Below, in pieces: positions 52,204 to 61,369 of a stretch of DNA of 64,000 bases. Made by a program: the position numbers and the translations under genes. The DNA is taken from positions 1 to 64,000 of the forward strand of contig NZ_BMCX01000001.1 in assembly GCF_014635485.1 (NCBI RefSeq), read 5' to 3'. This DNA comes from Corynebacterium pelargi (lineage in GTDB: Bacteria > Actinomycetota > Actinomycetes > Mycobacteriales > Mycobacteriaceae). Under the pieces are notes generated by a model. That model ran no database searches, was not told the origin of the DNA, and was given only the letters and a program-made list of their open reading frames with translations. Numbering within the stretch: position 1 is the first letter of the stretch; every line of letters starts with the position of its first letter.

Positions 52204-53655
52204 TTAAGCCTCTACCTCGGAGCGATCCCCGGACCACAGGGTGTGGAAGGAACCGGGTTTATCGACGCGCTTGTAGGTGTGTGCGCCGAAGAAGTCGCGC
52301 TGTGCCTGAATCAGGGCGGCAGGCAGGCGCTTTGCTCGCAGGGAGTCGTAGTAGCTCAAGCTGGAGGCAAATACCGGCACCGGCTGTCCAACTTGGGTGG
52401 CGATCACGACAACTCGACGCCAGGCGTCGATAAGCTCGGAGAGCTCGGAGGTGAAATAGGGGTCAAGCAGCAGGGATGCCAGCTCGGGGTTGTTGTCGTA
52501 GGCCTCGACGATGCGGTTGAGGAACTTCGCGCGAATGATGCAGCCGCCGCGCCAAATGGTGGCTAGGTCGCGGGGGTCGACGTTCCAGTCGTATTCATCG
52601 GAGCCGGCCTTGATCTCGTCAAAGCCCTGGGCGTAGGCGATGAGCTTGGAGGCATAGAGTGCCTTGCGCACATCTTCGACGAATGCTTCGCGATCCACGC
52701 CGAGATCTTCGAGGCTGCGGATGGTGCCCGATGGCAGTTCGCCAGTGGCTTCGCGCTGTGCAGCGGCACCAGAAAGGGCGCGGGCGAACACGGCTTCGCC
52801 AATGCCGGTCACAGGGATGCCGAGGTCGAGTGCGGCCTTCACGGTCCAACGTCCGGTGCCCTTTTGGCCGGCTTGATCAACGATCACATCGACTAAAGGC
52901 TTGCCGGTTTCGGCGTCAACCTGATCGAGCACCTCAGAGGTGATCTCGATGAGGTAGGAATCGAGGTCGCCCTGGTTCCAATCGCGGAAGATCTCTGCCA
53001 GTTCGGCGGGGCTGTAGCCTGCGGCGTAGCGAAGGAGCTGGTAGGCCTCGCCAATGACCTGCATATCGGCGTATTCGATGCCGTTGTGGACCATCTTGAC
53101 AAAGTGGCCGGCTCCATCGGGGCCGATGTGGGTCACGCACGGGGTGCCATCGACCTTTGCAGCTACCGACTCCAGCAGTGGGCCGAGAGCCTCCCAGGTG
53201 GATTCGGGGCCGCCGGGCATGATGGATGGGCCATTGAGTGCGCCTTCTTCACCGCCGGAGATGCCGGCGCCAACGAAGTTCAGGCCGCGTTGTGCGATAT
53301 CAGCTTCTCGACGAATCGTGTCGCTGAACAGCGCGTTGCCACCATCGATGATGATGTCGCCTTCATCCATGGCATTGGCGAGTTGATCGATGACAGCATC
53401 GGTGGCGGCACCGGCTTGCACCATGATGATGGCGCGACGTGGCTTTTCCAGCGAATCCACGAATTCCTCGATGCTGGAGGCGGGGATGAAGTCACCCTCA
53501 TTGCCGTGTTGTTCGATTAAGGCGTCGGTCTTTCCCTGGCTGCGGTTATATACCGCTACGGTGTGTCCGTTTCGTGCGAAGTTGCGCGCAAGGTTCGAGC
53601 CCATCACGGCCAGGCCTACCACGCCAATCTGTGCTTTTTTGCTGCGATCAGTCAT
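52204..53655 (-). CDS. gnd: 6-phosphogluconate dehydrogenase, decarboxylating
   Basis: Gnd makes ribulose 5-phosphate, CO2 and NADPH in the pentose phosphate pathway. The 483-residue protein has the Rossmann motif GVVGLAVMGSNLARN (11-25), the NADP-type VYNRSQGKT, the active-site segment VHNGIEYADMQ and KGTGRWT. ATG 53655 is chosen as the family start; an open frame back to 53700 is not conserved. It diverges from the thioesterase gene 63 bases away. Confidence 0.96.
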   Translation of the reverse strand: MTDRSKKAQIGVVGLAVMGSNLARNFARNGHTVAVYNRSQGKTDALIEQHGNEGDFIPASSIEEFVDSLEKPRRAIIMVQAGAATDAVIDQLANAMDEGDIIIDGGNALFSDTIRREADIAQRGLNFVGAGISGGEEGALNGPSIMPGGPESTWEALGPLLESVAAKVDGTPCVTHIGPDGAGHFVKMVHNGIEYADMQVIGEAYQLLRYAAGYSPAELAEIFRDWNQGDLDSYLIEITSEVLDQVDAETGKPLVDVIVDQAGQKGTGRWTVKAALDLGIPVTGIGEAVFARALSGAAAQREATGELPSGTIRSLEDLGVDREAFVEDVRKALYASKLIAYAQGFDEIKAGSDEYDWNVDPRDLATIWRGGCIIRAKFLNRIVEAYDNNPELASLLLDPYFTSELSELIDAWRRVVVIATQVGQPVPVFASSLSYYDSLRAKRLPAALIQAQRDFFGAHTYKRVDKPGSFHTLWSGDRSEVEA

Positions 53656-53705
53656 ATTGCCAACAATACCCCAGTGCTTGGGCTTCACAATCCAACACAT
53701 TCGGA

Positions 53706-53711
53706 TACATT
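53706..53711 (+). promoter_or_regulatory. -10 element of the thioesterase gene
   Basis: TACATT ends 7 bases before ATG 53719, indicating a leaderless mRNA. It lies in the 63-base divergent region shared with gnd. Confidence 0.45.
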
Positions 53712-53718
53712 AGGGCAT

Positions 53719-54207
53719 ATGAGCAAACAATCGGACATGTTAAAGGCACTGTCTTCTCTCGATGCCGAGGGCATGAGCATCGAGGAATTAGAGCGCTTTA
53801 ATGAAAGTGTTACCGGATTCACCAAGACCCTCGGCATGCGTTTTACCAAAATCACCCCCGAGGTGGTGGCTGCTGAGTTGCACGTATCAGGCGACCACCT
53901 CCAACCGGCTGGCATCGTCAACGGTGGTGTGTATTCATCCCTGGCAGAAACGGCAGGCTCCATTTTGGGGCTTACCCGCGCATCCGGTGATCTCGTCGTT
54001 GGCGTCAATTGCAACGCCGACTTCATTGCCACCGTCTCGGCCGGTGTGATCGACCTGGAGGCCCGCTTCGTACACGCTGGGCGTTCCAGCCAATTAATTG
54101 AGGTGCATCTGCATCACCGCGGCAAGTTGGTGTCTCGTGCGATGCTGCGCACGATGGTCTTGCAAAAGCCGGCGGAGCCGCCAAAGAAAGACAAGTTCGC
54201 TGAATAA
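53719..54207 (+). CDS. PaaI-type hotdog-fold acyl-CoA thioesterase
   Basis: The 162-residue protein has the hotdog signature IVNGGVYSSLAETAGS (66-81), where PaaI enzymes usually read HGGxxxxLADTA; Glu77 would act in catalysis. The end, SQLIEVHLHHRGKLVSRAMLRTMVL, is typical of these thioesterases. ATG 53719 is chosen because of the -10 element 7 bases upstream. A substrate (aromatic or fatty acyl-CoA, or an intermediate of menaquinone synthesis) cannot be read from the sequence. Confidence 0.85.
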   Translation: MSKQSDMLKALSSLDAEGMSIEELERFNESVTGFTKTLGMRFTKITPEVVAAELHVSGDHLQPAGIVNGGVYSSLAETAGSILGLTRASGDLVVGVNCNADFIATVSAGVIDLEARFVHAGRSSQLIEVHLHHRGKLVSRAMLRTMVLQKPAEPPKKDKFAE

Positions 54208-54262
54208 GCCAAAAACCCGCCTTGACCTCCTCCAAATATCACGGCGAAGGTTTGCGGGTATG

Positions 54263-54299
54263 TCACCGCCGGGGTGTATGCCCCGGCGGTGATCTTTTT
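54263..54299 (+). terminator. terminator after the thioesterase gene
   Basis: TCACCGCCGGGG (54263-54274) pairs perfectly with CCCCGGCGGTGA (54281-54292) and is followed by TCTTTTT. Confidence 0.92.
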
Positions 54300-54310
54300 A
54301 ACCGACTAGA

Positions 54311-54886
54311 TCAGAAGGGGAGCGGGTCTAGAGGGGCTTCGGGGTTGAGGTAGAGGATCCCGGTGATGAGGTCATCGCCATCGAAGGCGATGCGGCCTGT
54401 GGTTGATCCGGCCTCCTGTTCTAGGGTGGTGACCACTACCGCGGTCCCGAGAATCTGCTCCGGTTCCCCGGCCTGTGCGATCGCTGAGGTGCCTTGCGGG
54501 TGAGTGATGAAGGTGTCGGAGAAGTGTTCCAGCGTTCCTGCTTCTTCGAGGCAAGTCTGCCAAACCTGTGAGATCACATCCCAATTCAGCTCCTCGCGCA
54601 CGTTGGGGTTAAGCATTGCCATGGCGAGATCTTCCTGCCCCTCGGAGACGAGGGTGAAGAATCGTTGAGCTGTCTGTTTTAAGTGGTGTACGGGGCGTGG
54701 CATAAGGGTATCTCCTTCCGGAGTGTTGATTTTGCCGAAGCGTTTGAAAGCGGCTTGTCGGCTGACCCCAAGGGTGCGGCCGATGTCGGCCCAGGATCGG
54801 CCTCGCGCTCTTTCGGCAGTGACGGCTACTTCGAGGTTCTTGTGAGCACGTTCCAGTTCGAGTGCTGCTTGGCGTATCTGATCCAT
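54311..54886 (-). CDS. HTH protein with a DUF3887-like C-terminal domain
   Basis: The 191-residue protein has an N-terminal helix-turn-helix (about 27-50, ARGRSWADIGRTLGVSRQAAFKRFG) after a helix rich in Glu and Arg. A C-terminal NTF2/DUF3887-like domain follows (about 65-190; AQRFFTLVSEGQEDLAMAMLNPNVRE). This suggests a small ligand-responsive regulator. ATG 54886 fits a leaderless message: TTGACA and TTTACT (minus strand) lie at suitable spacing. The -35 is part of a perfect palindrome at 54905-54923, probably its own operator. Confidence 0.7.
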   Translation of the reverse strand: MDQIRQAALELERAHKNLEVAVTAERARGRSWADIGRTLGVSRQAAFKRFGKINTPEGDTLMPRPVHHLKQTAQRFFTLVSEGQEDLAMAMLNPNVREELNWDVISQVWQTCLEEAGTLEHFSDTFITHPQGTSAIAQAGEPEQILGTAVVVTTLEQEAGSTTGRIAFDGDDLITGILYLNPEAPLDPLPF

Positions 54887-54904
54887 GGCGCCAGTAAACC
54901 ATTA

Positions 54905-54923
54905 GTTGACAGATCGTGTCAAC
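54905..54923 (-). promoter_or_regulatory. palindromic operator/promoter of the HTH gene
   Basis: GTTGACA-GATCG-TGTCAAC is a perfect 7-5-7 inverted repeat 18 bases before the start of the HTH gene. On the minus strand its TTGACA is a consensus -35, with TTTACT 18 bases downstream as -10. A repressor bound here would block the promoter, so autoregulation is the simplest reading. Confidence 0.6.
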
Positions 54924-54999
54924 CAAGGGTTAACACCCACTGGGAGGTGGTGCGAGTTGCGAACCCCTCGCCGCCGGTTCCTTATGCCTGTAGCAAGCG

Positions 55000-56061
55000 C
55001 TACTTTTCCAGCCAGCCCATCTTTTTAAAGGTGATCCATAGGCTCAAGACCACCAGGATCATCGCCGCGAGCACCACGAAGTACCCGTGTTCGGTATGAA
55101 GCTCAGGCATGTTGTCAAAGTTCATGCCATACACACCGGCAATCAGCGTGGGCACGGCAGCCATGCCCACGTATGCAGAAATTGCACGCATATCGGAGTT
55201 TTGTTGCAGGCTGATGATGGCCACACCGGCGTCGATAAGCGCGGAAAGACGCTCATCGAAGCTGGCCACCAGATCTTTTGCCTGCATCTCGTGGTCGAGC
55301 ACATCGCGGAAATACGAGCGCAACTGCTTGCCAATCATGTCTTCATTTGAGGCAATCAATTGGCGCAAAGCTGGAGCCAAGGGATCGATGGCATGGCGCA
55401 TCTCTAAGATCTCGCGCTTGAGGTTATAGATGGTCTGAATATCGATGCGGCTATTTGGGGTAAAGACTTCCTCTTCCAGCTCATCCACTTCCGTGCTCAA
55501 GACCTCAACCACGCGCAGATAGTGGTCCACCAGGTGGTCTGACATGGCCCAAGCAATGCCCATGGGGCCGTAGGTGGCGAGCTCTTCGGCGTCGTCAAGC
55601 CTCGACTCCAAACCTGGAAGCCTGGTGCGGTGGCGGATCGTGATGATGAAATTTGGCCCAACGAGCATCTGCACCTCGCCAGATTCGATGATTTGGCGGG
55701 CATCTTTCACGGTGTCTTGGTCGCGATAAATGATCGAGCGCACCACCATGAAAAGCTGGGAATCGTAGCGCTCAACTTTGGGCCGCTGGTGTGCAGAAAC
55801 CGCATCCTCAGCAATCAGCTCGTGGATCTGAAAGTCCTCGGCAATCTGCATCATGTGACGTTCAGAAGGCTCATACAAGCTCAACCACACAAATGCTTCA
55901 TGGCCTTCGGCCTCAAGGGCGCGCATGTGCTCAAGCGTGGGAGGATGTGCCTGATGATCCTGCTGCAGCACGCCATCGACGTAGACCCGAAGGTGATCGG
56001 TGATTTCTGCAACGGGCAACGTGGAGCGGTCTACAACCCGAGGTTGGGTCTTGCGTGCCAT
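55000..56061 (-). CDS. corA: CorA-family magnesium/cobalt transporter
   Basis: CorA proteins form pentameric Mg2+/Co2+ channels. The 353-residue protein has a large cytoplasmic domain (about 1-290) with a long helix and two C-terminal membrane helices. The first ends in the signature YGMNFDNMPEL, the second is FVVLAAMILVVLSLWITF. ATG 56061 is chosen (MARKTQPRVV, AAAGGA upstream); an open frame back to 56190 overlaps the divergent methyltransferase start. The last residues KKMGWLEK are usual. Confidence 0.93.
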   Translation of the reverse strand: MARKTQPRVVDRSTLPVAEITDHLRVYVDGVLQQDHQAHPPTLEHMRALEAEGHEAFVWLSLYEPSERHMMQIAEDFQIHELIAEDAVSAHQRPKVERYDSQLFMVVRSIIYRDQDTVKDARQIIESGEVQMLVGPNFIITIRHRTRLPGLESRLDDAEELATYGPMGIAWAMSDHLVDHYLRVVEVLSTEVDELEEEVFTPNSRIDIQTIYNLKREILEMRHAIDPLAPALRQLIASNEDMIGKQLRSYFRDVLDHEMQAKDLVASFDERLSALIDAGVAIISLQQNSDMRAISAYVGMAAVPTLIAGVYGMNFDNMPELHTEHGYFVVLAAMILVVLSLWITFKKMGWLEK

Positions 56062-56130
56062 GGAGGATCCTTTCGCGCCAAGAGCATCGAGGCGGTGCTG
56101 ATTGAGCAATGTTGAGGGGGTGCGAGTACC

Positions 56131-56136
56131 TATAAT
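56131..56136 (+). promoter_or_regulatory. consensus -10 element of the methyltransferase gene
   Basis: A perfect TATAAT ends 7 bases before ATG 56144, so the transcript should start at the A of ATG (leaderless). A -35-like TTGAGG at 56112 has short spacing (14 bases). Confidence 0.6.
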
Positions 56137-56143
56137 TGCCGAT

Positions 56144-56725
56144 ATGCCAACCTGGAAAGAAATTACGAGCCAAAATCCCGAGCACTCCAAGAACTACGCG
56201 GCCCGATGGGATCGCCTCGAAGCGCAAGGCAACGACATTGTTGGCGAAGCACGACTCATCGACGCAATGGCGCCGCGTGGGGCAAAGATCTTGGACGCTG
56301 GTTGTGGACAAGGACGAATTGGTGGCTATCTGCAACAGCGCGGCCATGACGTTACCGGGGTAGACCTCGATCCGCTACTTATCCAACAAGCTCAACAACG
56401 CTACCCGGATGCCACCTGGATCGTTGGGGATCTTTCCGAAGGACCTGAAATTCAAGGCGGCTTCACCCTTGGCGTATGCGCAGGCAATGTACTCACCTTC
56501 CTTGCACCTGAGCAGCGCAGGCCAGCGCTTGAATACCTGTACCAAGTCATGGGCTCGCCTTCAAGGCTTGTGGTCGGCTTCGGTGCAGGCCGTGGCTATA
56601 GCTTCCCGGCGTTTTTTGAGGATGCCCAAGCCGAAGGCTTCGATGTACAACAGCGTTTTAGCTCATGGGATCTGCAACCTTTTCGCCAGCACAGCGATTT
56701 TCTCGTGGCCGTGTTAAGCAAATAG
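56144..56725 (+). CDS. class I SAM-dependent methyltransferase
   Basis: The 193-residue protein has SAM motif I KILDAGCGQGRIGGYLQQRG, the acidic post-I loop TGVDLDPLLIQQAQ, motif II WIVGDLSEG and LGVCAGNVLTFLAPE. ATG 56144 is preferred over 56102 because of the TATAAT 7 bases upstream. It diverges from corA. Substrate unknown. A convergent hairpin lies between it and ndh; the 274-base gap after it holds nothing else recognisable. Confidence 0.83.
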   Translation: MPTWKEITSQNPEHSKNYAARWDRLEAQGNDIVGEARLIDAMAPRGAKILDAGCGQGRIGGYLQQRGHDVTGVDLDPLLIQQAQQRYPDATWIVGDLSEGPEIQGGFTLGVCAGNVLTFLAPEQRRPALEYLYQVMGSPSRLVVGFGAGRGYSFPAFFEDAQAEGFDVQQRFSSWDLQPFRQHSDFLVAVLSK

Positions 56726-56918
56726 CACCTGGAAGGTGCGCTTGAGCCTGCAGCTTCGCTCCAGTGTGGTGGCAAAGCATCGGTGGCAAAGGCTTGTCGA
56801 CGAAACCACGCCTCGGCCTCCGAGCGTGGTGGCACAGACATGGCGGCATGGTGGCGTGGCGGCAGTAGCTCGTCCCGGCGCGCCACACTACCGGCTAGAA
56901 GTGGGGGAGCAAACGCAG

Positions 56919-56944
56919 AACGCCCGGCTTGAAAGCCGGGCGTT
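56919..56944. terminator. bidirectional hairpin between the methyltransferase gene and ndh
   Basis: AACGCCCGGCTT (56919-56930) pairs perfectly with AAGCCGGGCGTT (56933-56944). There is no T run, so efficiency as an intrinsic terminator is uncertain. Its place between convergent genes supports the call. Confidence 0.6.
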
Positions 56945-56999
56945 GTGGTGTGCGAATCAGCTAGATTGCACTAAGTGTTGAAGCTTGAGGCTTGAAGAT

Positions 57000-58358
57000 T
57001 TAGGAATCCTTCTTCTGCTTCTTATTCCACTCGCTCATGGCGTTGCGGCCGTAGAGCTGCTGGCGGGTAGCAGCCAGGTTCCAGCGCTTGGGCGACAGTG
57101 CGTTGATGCCCCAGGAGAAGGCAGCGGTGACACGGTTGCGGAAGCCGATCAGGAACATCAGGTGCACCACGAGCCACATGATCCAGCCGATGAAGCCGGT
57201 GAACTCCAACTTGCCAATCTTTACCACGGCGTTGAAGCGAGACACGGTGGCCATGGAGCCCTTGTCGTAGTACTCGAAGGGTTCGCGCTGCTCGGGGCTG
57301 CGGCCTTCGGCTTCTTCTGCGATTTGATCAGCAACGTACTCGCCACCCTGGATGGCCACCTGTGCCACACCCGGCAGGCCATTGAGCGACATCATGTCGC
57401 CGATGATGAAGACGTTCTTGTCGGAGCCGACGGAAAGGTCGGGGTTCACGGAAACGCGACCTGCGCGGTCGACCTCTGCGCCGAGCTGATCGGCAACCAG
57501 CTTGCCCAAAGGCGAAGCGGCCACACCTGCAGACCAAATCTTGCAGTAGGAGTCCAAGGTGTGCTCGGAGTCGTCCACAGTGGACTTGTAGGTGACGCTA
57601 TTTTCGTCGATGTTGGTCACGATCGCGTTGAGCTTGACGGTGACGCCGATCTTCTCCAGGGAACGCTGCGCATTGCGGCCCAAACGCTTGCCAAATGGCG
57701 GCAGTACCTGAGGTGCGCCATCGAGCAGGATCACCTTGGCGTTGGAGGGGTTGATACGGGTATAAGAACCGGAGAGGGTGCGGTGTGCCATCTCGGCAAG
57801 CTGGCCTGCCAATTCCACACCGGTGGGGCCGGCGCCGATCACCACGAAGGTGAGCAGACGCTCACGCTCAGCGGGGTCGTCGGTAAGCTCGGCGCGCTCG
57901 AAGGCGCCAACGATGCGGGCGCGAAGCTCAAGGGCATCGTCGATGGACTTCATGCCGGGGGCGAATTCGGCAAAGTGGTCATTGCCAAAGTAAGACTGGC
58001 CGGCGCCAGCGGCGATCACCAGGGAGTCGTACTCAACTTCCACGACATAATCATCCAGCTCGGCCTTGACCAGCTTGGCGGAGGTATCAATGTCGGTGAC
58101 ATTGGCCTTCATGATGTTGAGGTTTTCCTGCTGGCCCAAGATCTGGCGGGTGGAGGTAGCGATCTCGCCGGAGGAAAGAATACCGGTTGCTACCTGGTAG
58201 AGCAGCGGCTGGAAGAGGTGGTGATTCGTGCGGTCGATCAAGGTGATATCGACGTCTGCGTCTTTGAGCTCGCGGGCGCTAAACAGGCCACCGAAGCCCG
58301 AACCAATGATCACTACATGATGGCGGCCGCCATCGGGTCGAAACGGGGTGCTCGACAT
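57000..58358 (-). CDS. ndh: NDH-2, type II NADH:menaquinone dehydrogenase
   Basis: NDH-2 oxidises NADH at the membrane and reduces menaquinone without proton pumping; corynebacteria rely on it because they lack complex I. The 452-residue flavoprotein has FAD motif VVIIGSGFGG (15-24), NADH motif VVIGAGPTGVELAGQLAEM, the FAD-contacting VFIIGDM and a C-terminal amphipathic and hydrophobic segment (LEFTGFIGWIMWLVVHLMFLIGFRNR) for membrane attachment. ATG 58358 has GAGGAGA upstream. TTAGCG motifs at 58456, 58466 and 58495 in the upstream gap may be regulatory. Confidence 0.95.
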   Translation of the reverse strand: MSSTPFRPDGGRHHVVIIGSGFGGLFSARELKDADVDITLIDRTNHHLFQPLLYQVATGILSSGEIATSTRQILGQQENLNIMKANVTDIDTSAKLVKAELDDYVVEVEYDSLVIAAGAGQSYFGNDHFAEFAPGMKSIDDALELRARIVGAFERAELTDDPAERERLLTFVVIGAGPTGVELAGQLAEMAHRTLSGSYTRINPSNAKVILLDGAPQVLPPFGKRLGRNAQRSLEKIGVTVKLNAIVTNIDENSVTYKSTVDDSEHTLDSYCKIWSAGVAASPLGKLVADQLGAEVDRAGRVSVNPDLSVGSDKNVFIIGDMMSLNGLPGVAQVAIQGGEYVADQIAEEAEGRSPEQREPFEYYDKGSMATVSRFNAVVKIGKLEFTGFIGWIMWLVVHLMFLIGFRNRVTAAFSWGINALSPKRWNLAATRQQLYGRNAMSEWNKKQKKDS

Positions 58359-58600
58359 GTAAAAATTCTCCTCGAAATAATTGCGTCTGCCCTGCGTAGG
58401 TTTAGGTTCCACACAAAGATGTGAATATTGCCACCAGGGTATTGGCGATTATGTTAGCGCTTCGTTAGCAGCAAAGCACTTTGGGGATATGTGTTAGCGA
58501 AGTTCGGGGTTGATCCGAGTGTTATTTGCGTGGCTCCCACCACTTCATGTTGGCGCCCACTACGCTGAGAAATCGCGTTCTTGGCATAGGAGGGAGGCCC

Positions 58601-59857
58601 ATGAGCACTGTTGATCCGCTGCGCTGGCCAGCTATTGCCAACGTGCCTGAGCAGGGGCGTATCCGACGCCGTGCACGGAAAGCTGAATCCGAGTTTGCCT
58701 ACGCCTGCGAGCAGGCAGGTTTAAGCCTCGAAGGTGCAGATGCAGACCTGCGAGTGCTCGAAGATGCCCTCTTTTTGCGCATCGCCGATGCTGGTTGGTT
58801 GGGTCTTGCCGAAAGCTACATGGCCGGTGAATGGCTAAGTTCAAACCTTCCCCACGTCCTGCAACGCCTCTTGGAAACCGGCTATGCCCCTAAGAGCAAT
58901 GCCAGGCCCAAAGGGCTTTTCGACGCCCGCGCCACCCCAGTCGATCTGCTTCGGCTGAGCGCAGGCGAGGGGCTTTTTAGCTATGCCTCGGTGTTTAGCT
59001 CGGGAGTTCCCACCACCGAACGTATTACCTTGCCTCCGCCCGGGCGCGGCAAGATGAAATCCGCGCAGCCACTGGGTGTTGAGGTCACCACCTTGAGCGA
59101 TCCAACAGTGGTGGAGCGTCTTGATCAAAGCGACGCACAGGCGCGGGCTGTGGCCACCCTTTTAGATATGGCCGATGTTGGCACCGGCACCTATCTTGCC
59201 GACGTGCCTGCCCAAACTCCGGCAGTGGCACTGGCTGCTATTGCACGCAACGCAACCGTGGATGTGATGAGTTGCGATGAAGAGCTTGTAGAAGAACTTG
59301 AGGCAGTCGCCTCCAAGGCCCAAGGTGCTCTTGAAGTATGTGCCCTTCCAGGGCCTTTGCCTGAACCGGGGCGCCTGCGCCGCCGTTTTGATGCGGTGGT
59401 TAGCGTCGATGGGGTAGAGGCCATGGATCCAGGCGCGCTGAAAACCTGGCTGCATACCTGTGAGCAGGTACTGGTGCCGGGAGGGCATGTGGCTTTAGAA
59501 ACGCTAGTGGCCACTGAGGCCTTGAAACCTCTTGATAGTGCGCTTGATGTGCTGCGCGCCTACCTTGCCCCTGGATGGCATGGCCGCAGCATGGAACAAG
59601 TGCTGCATAGCATTCACGCCCAACCAGGGTTAAAGCCGCAATCGGTGCTGGTGTTTGGTGGCCACTACGTAGAAGGGCTGCGGCTTCAGCGCGAGCGTTT
59701 CGAGGCGCATCAGCGCGAAGCCGCTGCGTTGGGTTTTGATGCGGTGTATCGACGCCTGTGGATTTTCCAGCTTGCACTCAAAGAAGCCCTGCTCAGGGCA
59801 GGGCTTCTCGATGCGGTGATGATCAGCGCGACCTTGCAGCCACGCAGAGCGGTCTAG
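58601..59857 (+). CDS. cyclopropane-fatty-acid-synthase-like protein with degenerate SAM site
   Basis: The 418-residue protein matches CFA synthases at both ends: LGLAESYMAGEWLSSNL (68-83) resembles the N-terminal lipid-binding part, and YVEGLRLQRERFEAH...YRRLWIFQLALKEA the C-terminal helix. The central SAM motif is not canonical: where LDIGCGWG is expected it reads MADVGTGTYLADVP (190-203). Thus SAM-dependent cyclopropane or methyl transfer to lipids is uncertain. ATG 58601 has GGAGGGAGG upstream. It follows ndh divergently after 242 bases. Lipid modification remains the likeliest theme. Confidence 0.7.
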   Translation: MSTVDPLRWPAIANVPEQGRIRRRARKAESEFAYACEQAGLSLEGADADLRVLEDALFLRIADAGWLGLAESYMAGEWLSSNLPHVLQRLLETGYAPKSNARPKGLFDARATPVDLLRLSAGEGLFSYASVFSSGVPTTERITLPPPGRGKMKSAQPLGVEVTTLSDPTVVERLDQSDAQARAVATLLDMADVGTGTYLADVPAQTPAVALAAIARNATVDVMSCDEELVEELEAVASKAQGALEVCALPGPLPEPGRLRRRFDAVVSVDGVEAMDPGALKTWLHTCEQVLVPGGHVALETLVATEALKPLDSALDVLRAYLAPGWHGRSMEQVLHSIHAQPGLKPQSVLVFGGHYVEGLRLQRERFEAHQREAAALGFDAVYRRLWIFQLALKEALLRAGLLDAVMISATLQPRRAV

Positions 59858-59890
59858 CTTGCAGGCGCGCAGAGCGGTCTAGGTAGCCTC

Positions 59891-61255
59891 CTAGATTTCG
59901 CTGAGATCGTAGTCGCGGGTTTCTTTCATGATCCTCACGGCCACAAGGGTGATCAGCGAGACCACGATCAGATACCAGCCCACGGACTGCACACCGAATT
60001 GCTGTGCGAGTGCAGTGGCGATAAAGGGTGCAACCGCGGCGCCGAGGATGGAAGAAACGTTGTAGCTAATGCCAGAACCGGTGTAGCGAACATTCGTGGT
60101 GAACAGCTCTGGCAACACCGCAGACATGGGGCCGAAGATCATGCCCATGATGAACATGCCAATGGTCAGGAAGGCCAATACCGATGCCTCGGTGGCGTTT
60201 TGGGGATCAAGGAAGAAGCGGAAGCTCAAGCCGAATGCGATCATCACGAAGGAGATCACCGTCAGGGTGCGCCTGCGGCCACGCTTATCTGCCAATTGCC
60301 CGGCCAGGGGGATACCTGCAATGAAGGCAAAGATGGAGATGAGCTGAAGTTTGAGGAAGTCGATATAAGGAATGCCAAGGCCTTTACCAAGCTCCTTCGA
60401 AGCGATGCCGTAGGAAAGAACCCAGGTGGTCACCAGGTAGAACAAGGTGTAGCAGGAGAGCATGACAAAGGTGCCGATGATCATTGGCTTCTTCGAAGTG
60501 CGGAAGACTTCAAGCACCGGGGCCTTCACACGCTTGCCGCTATCGACTGCCTGCTGGAACACCGGGGTTTCTTCCAGCTTGAGGCGGATGACCAGACCAA
60601 CGATGACGAGCACGGCGGACATGGCGAAGGGGATACGCCAACCCCACGTCATGAATGCACCTTCGATATCACCTTTGTTATAGCCGGTGAGCGCTACCAG
60701 GATGAGGAAGAATCCGTTGGCCAGCAAGAAGCCGAAGGGTGCGCCGAGTTGCGGCCACATGGCAGCCCACGCCCTCTTGCCGCGTTGAGCGGTTTCGGTG
60801 GCCAGCAGGGCTGCGCCGGACCATTCACCACCAAGGCCTAGGCCCTGACAGAAGCGCATGAGCGCCAGCAGTGCCGGTGCCACGATGCCTACCTGGGCAT
60901 AGGGCGGGATAAAGGCGATTAAGAAGGTGGCGATGCCCATGGTGAGCAGGGAGCCTACGAGTGTTGCTTTGCGGCCGATGCGGTCGCCAAAGTGGCCGAA
61001 AAGCAGCGAGCCGATGGGTCGGGCGATAAAGGCCAGGCCGAAGGTGGCAAAGGACTGCAGAAGACCAACCGTGGGATCGTCGTTGGCGGGGAAGAAGAGG
61101 ATGGGGAAGACCGCGACGGCTGCCGTTGCGTAGACGTAGAAGTCGTAGAACTCAATGGTGGTGCCGACGGTGGATGCGACGATGACCTTTCGGCGCATCG
61201 AGGCGTCCATGGTCGCGCCTGCCTGCTGGCTTGCAGGGCTGGTGGTTGTGGTCAC
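59891..61255 (-). CDS. MFS transporter, metabolite:H+ symporter (ProP/MHS) family
   Basis: The 454-residue protein has twelve transmembrane helices. The MHS signature is clear at the N-terminus (STVGTTIEFYDFYVYATAAVAVFPILFF), with motif A GHFGDRIGRK and the helix 4-5 loop LQ/CQGLGLGGEWSGAALL. Family members import dicarboxylates, betaine, shikimate or aromatic acids with protons. The next gene on the same strand, upstream, encodes a large D-lactate-type dehydrogenase (115 bases away), so a carboxylic-acid substrate such as lactate or glycolate is possible. Confidence 0.85.
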   Translation of the reverse strand: MTTTTSPASQQAGATMDASMRRKVIVASTVGTTIEFYDFYVYATAAVAVFPILFFPANDDPTVGLLQSFATFGLAFIARPIGSLLFGHFGDRIGRKATLVGSLLTMGIATFLIAFIPPYAQVGIVAPALLALMRFCQGLGLGGEWSGAALLATETAQRGKRAWAAMWPQLGAPFGFLLANGFFLILVALTGYNKGDIEGAFMTWGWRIPFAMSAVLVIVGLVIRLKLEETPVFQQAVDSGKRVKAPVLEVFRTSKKPMIIGTFVMLSCYTLFYLVTTWVLSYGIASKELGKGLGIPYIDFLKLQLISIFAFIAGIPLAGQLADKRGRRRTLTVISFVMIAFGLSFRFFLDPQNATEASVLAFLTIGMFIMGMIFGPMSAVLPELFTTNVRYTGSGISYNVSSILGAAVAPFIATALAQQFGVQSVGWYLIVVSLITLVAVRIMKETRDYDLSEI

Positions 61256-61369
61256 TATGGTGCTCCAAAAAGTGATAGAGGAACAAGGGTGCTCTCGAAA
61301 TTAGCATCCTATATTCCGGGAACGCAATCCCACATATTGAAACACCTTGAGCGGCCGGTTCCACCTGCG

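Noticed and set aside
58391-58440. GlxR site upstream of ndh
   Set aside because: The CACA and TGTG half sites are arranged in the opposite order to the consensus TGTGA-N6-TCACA.
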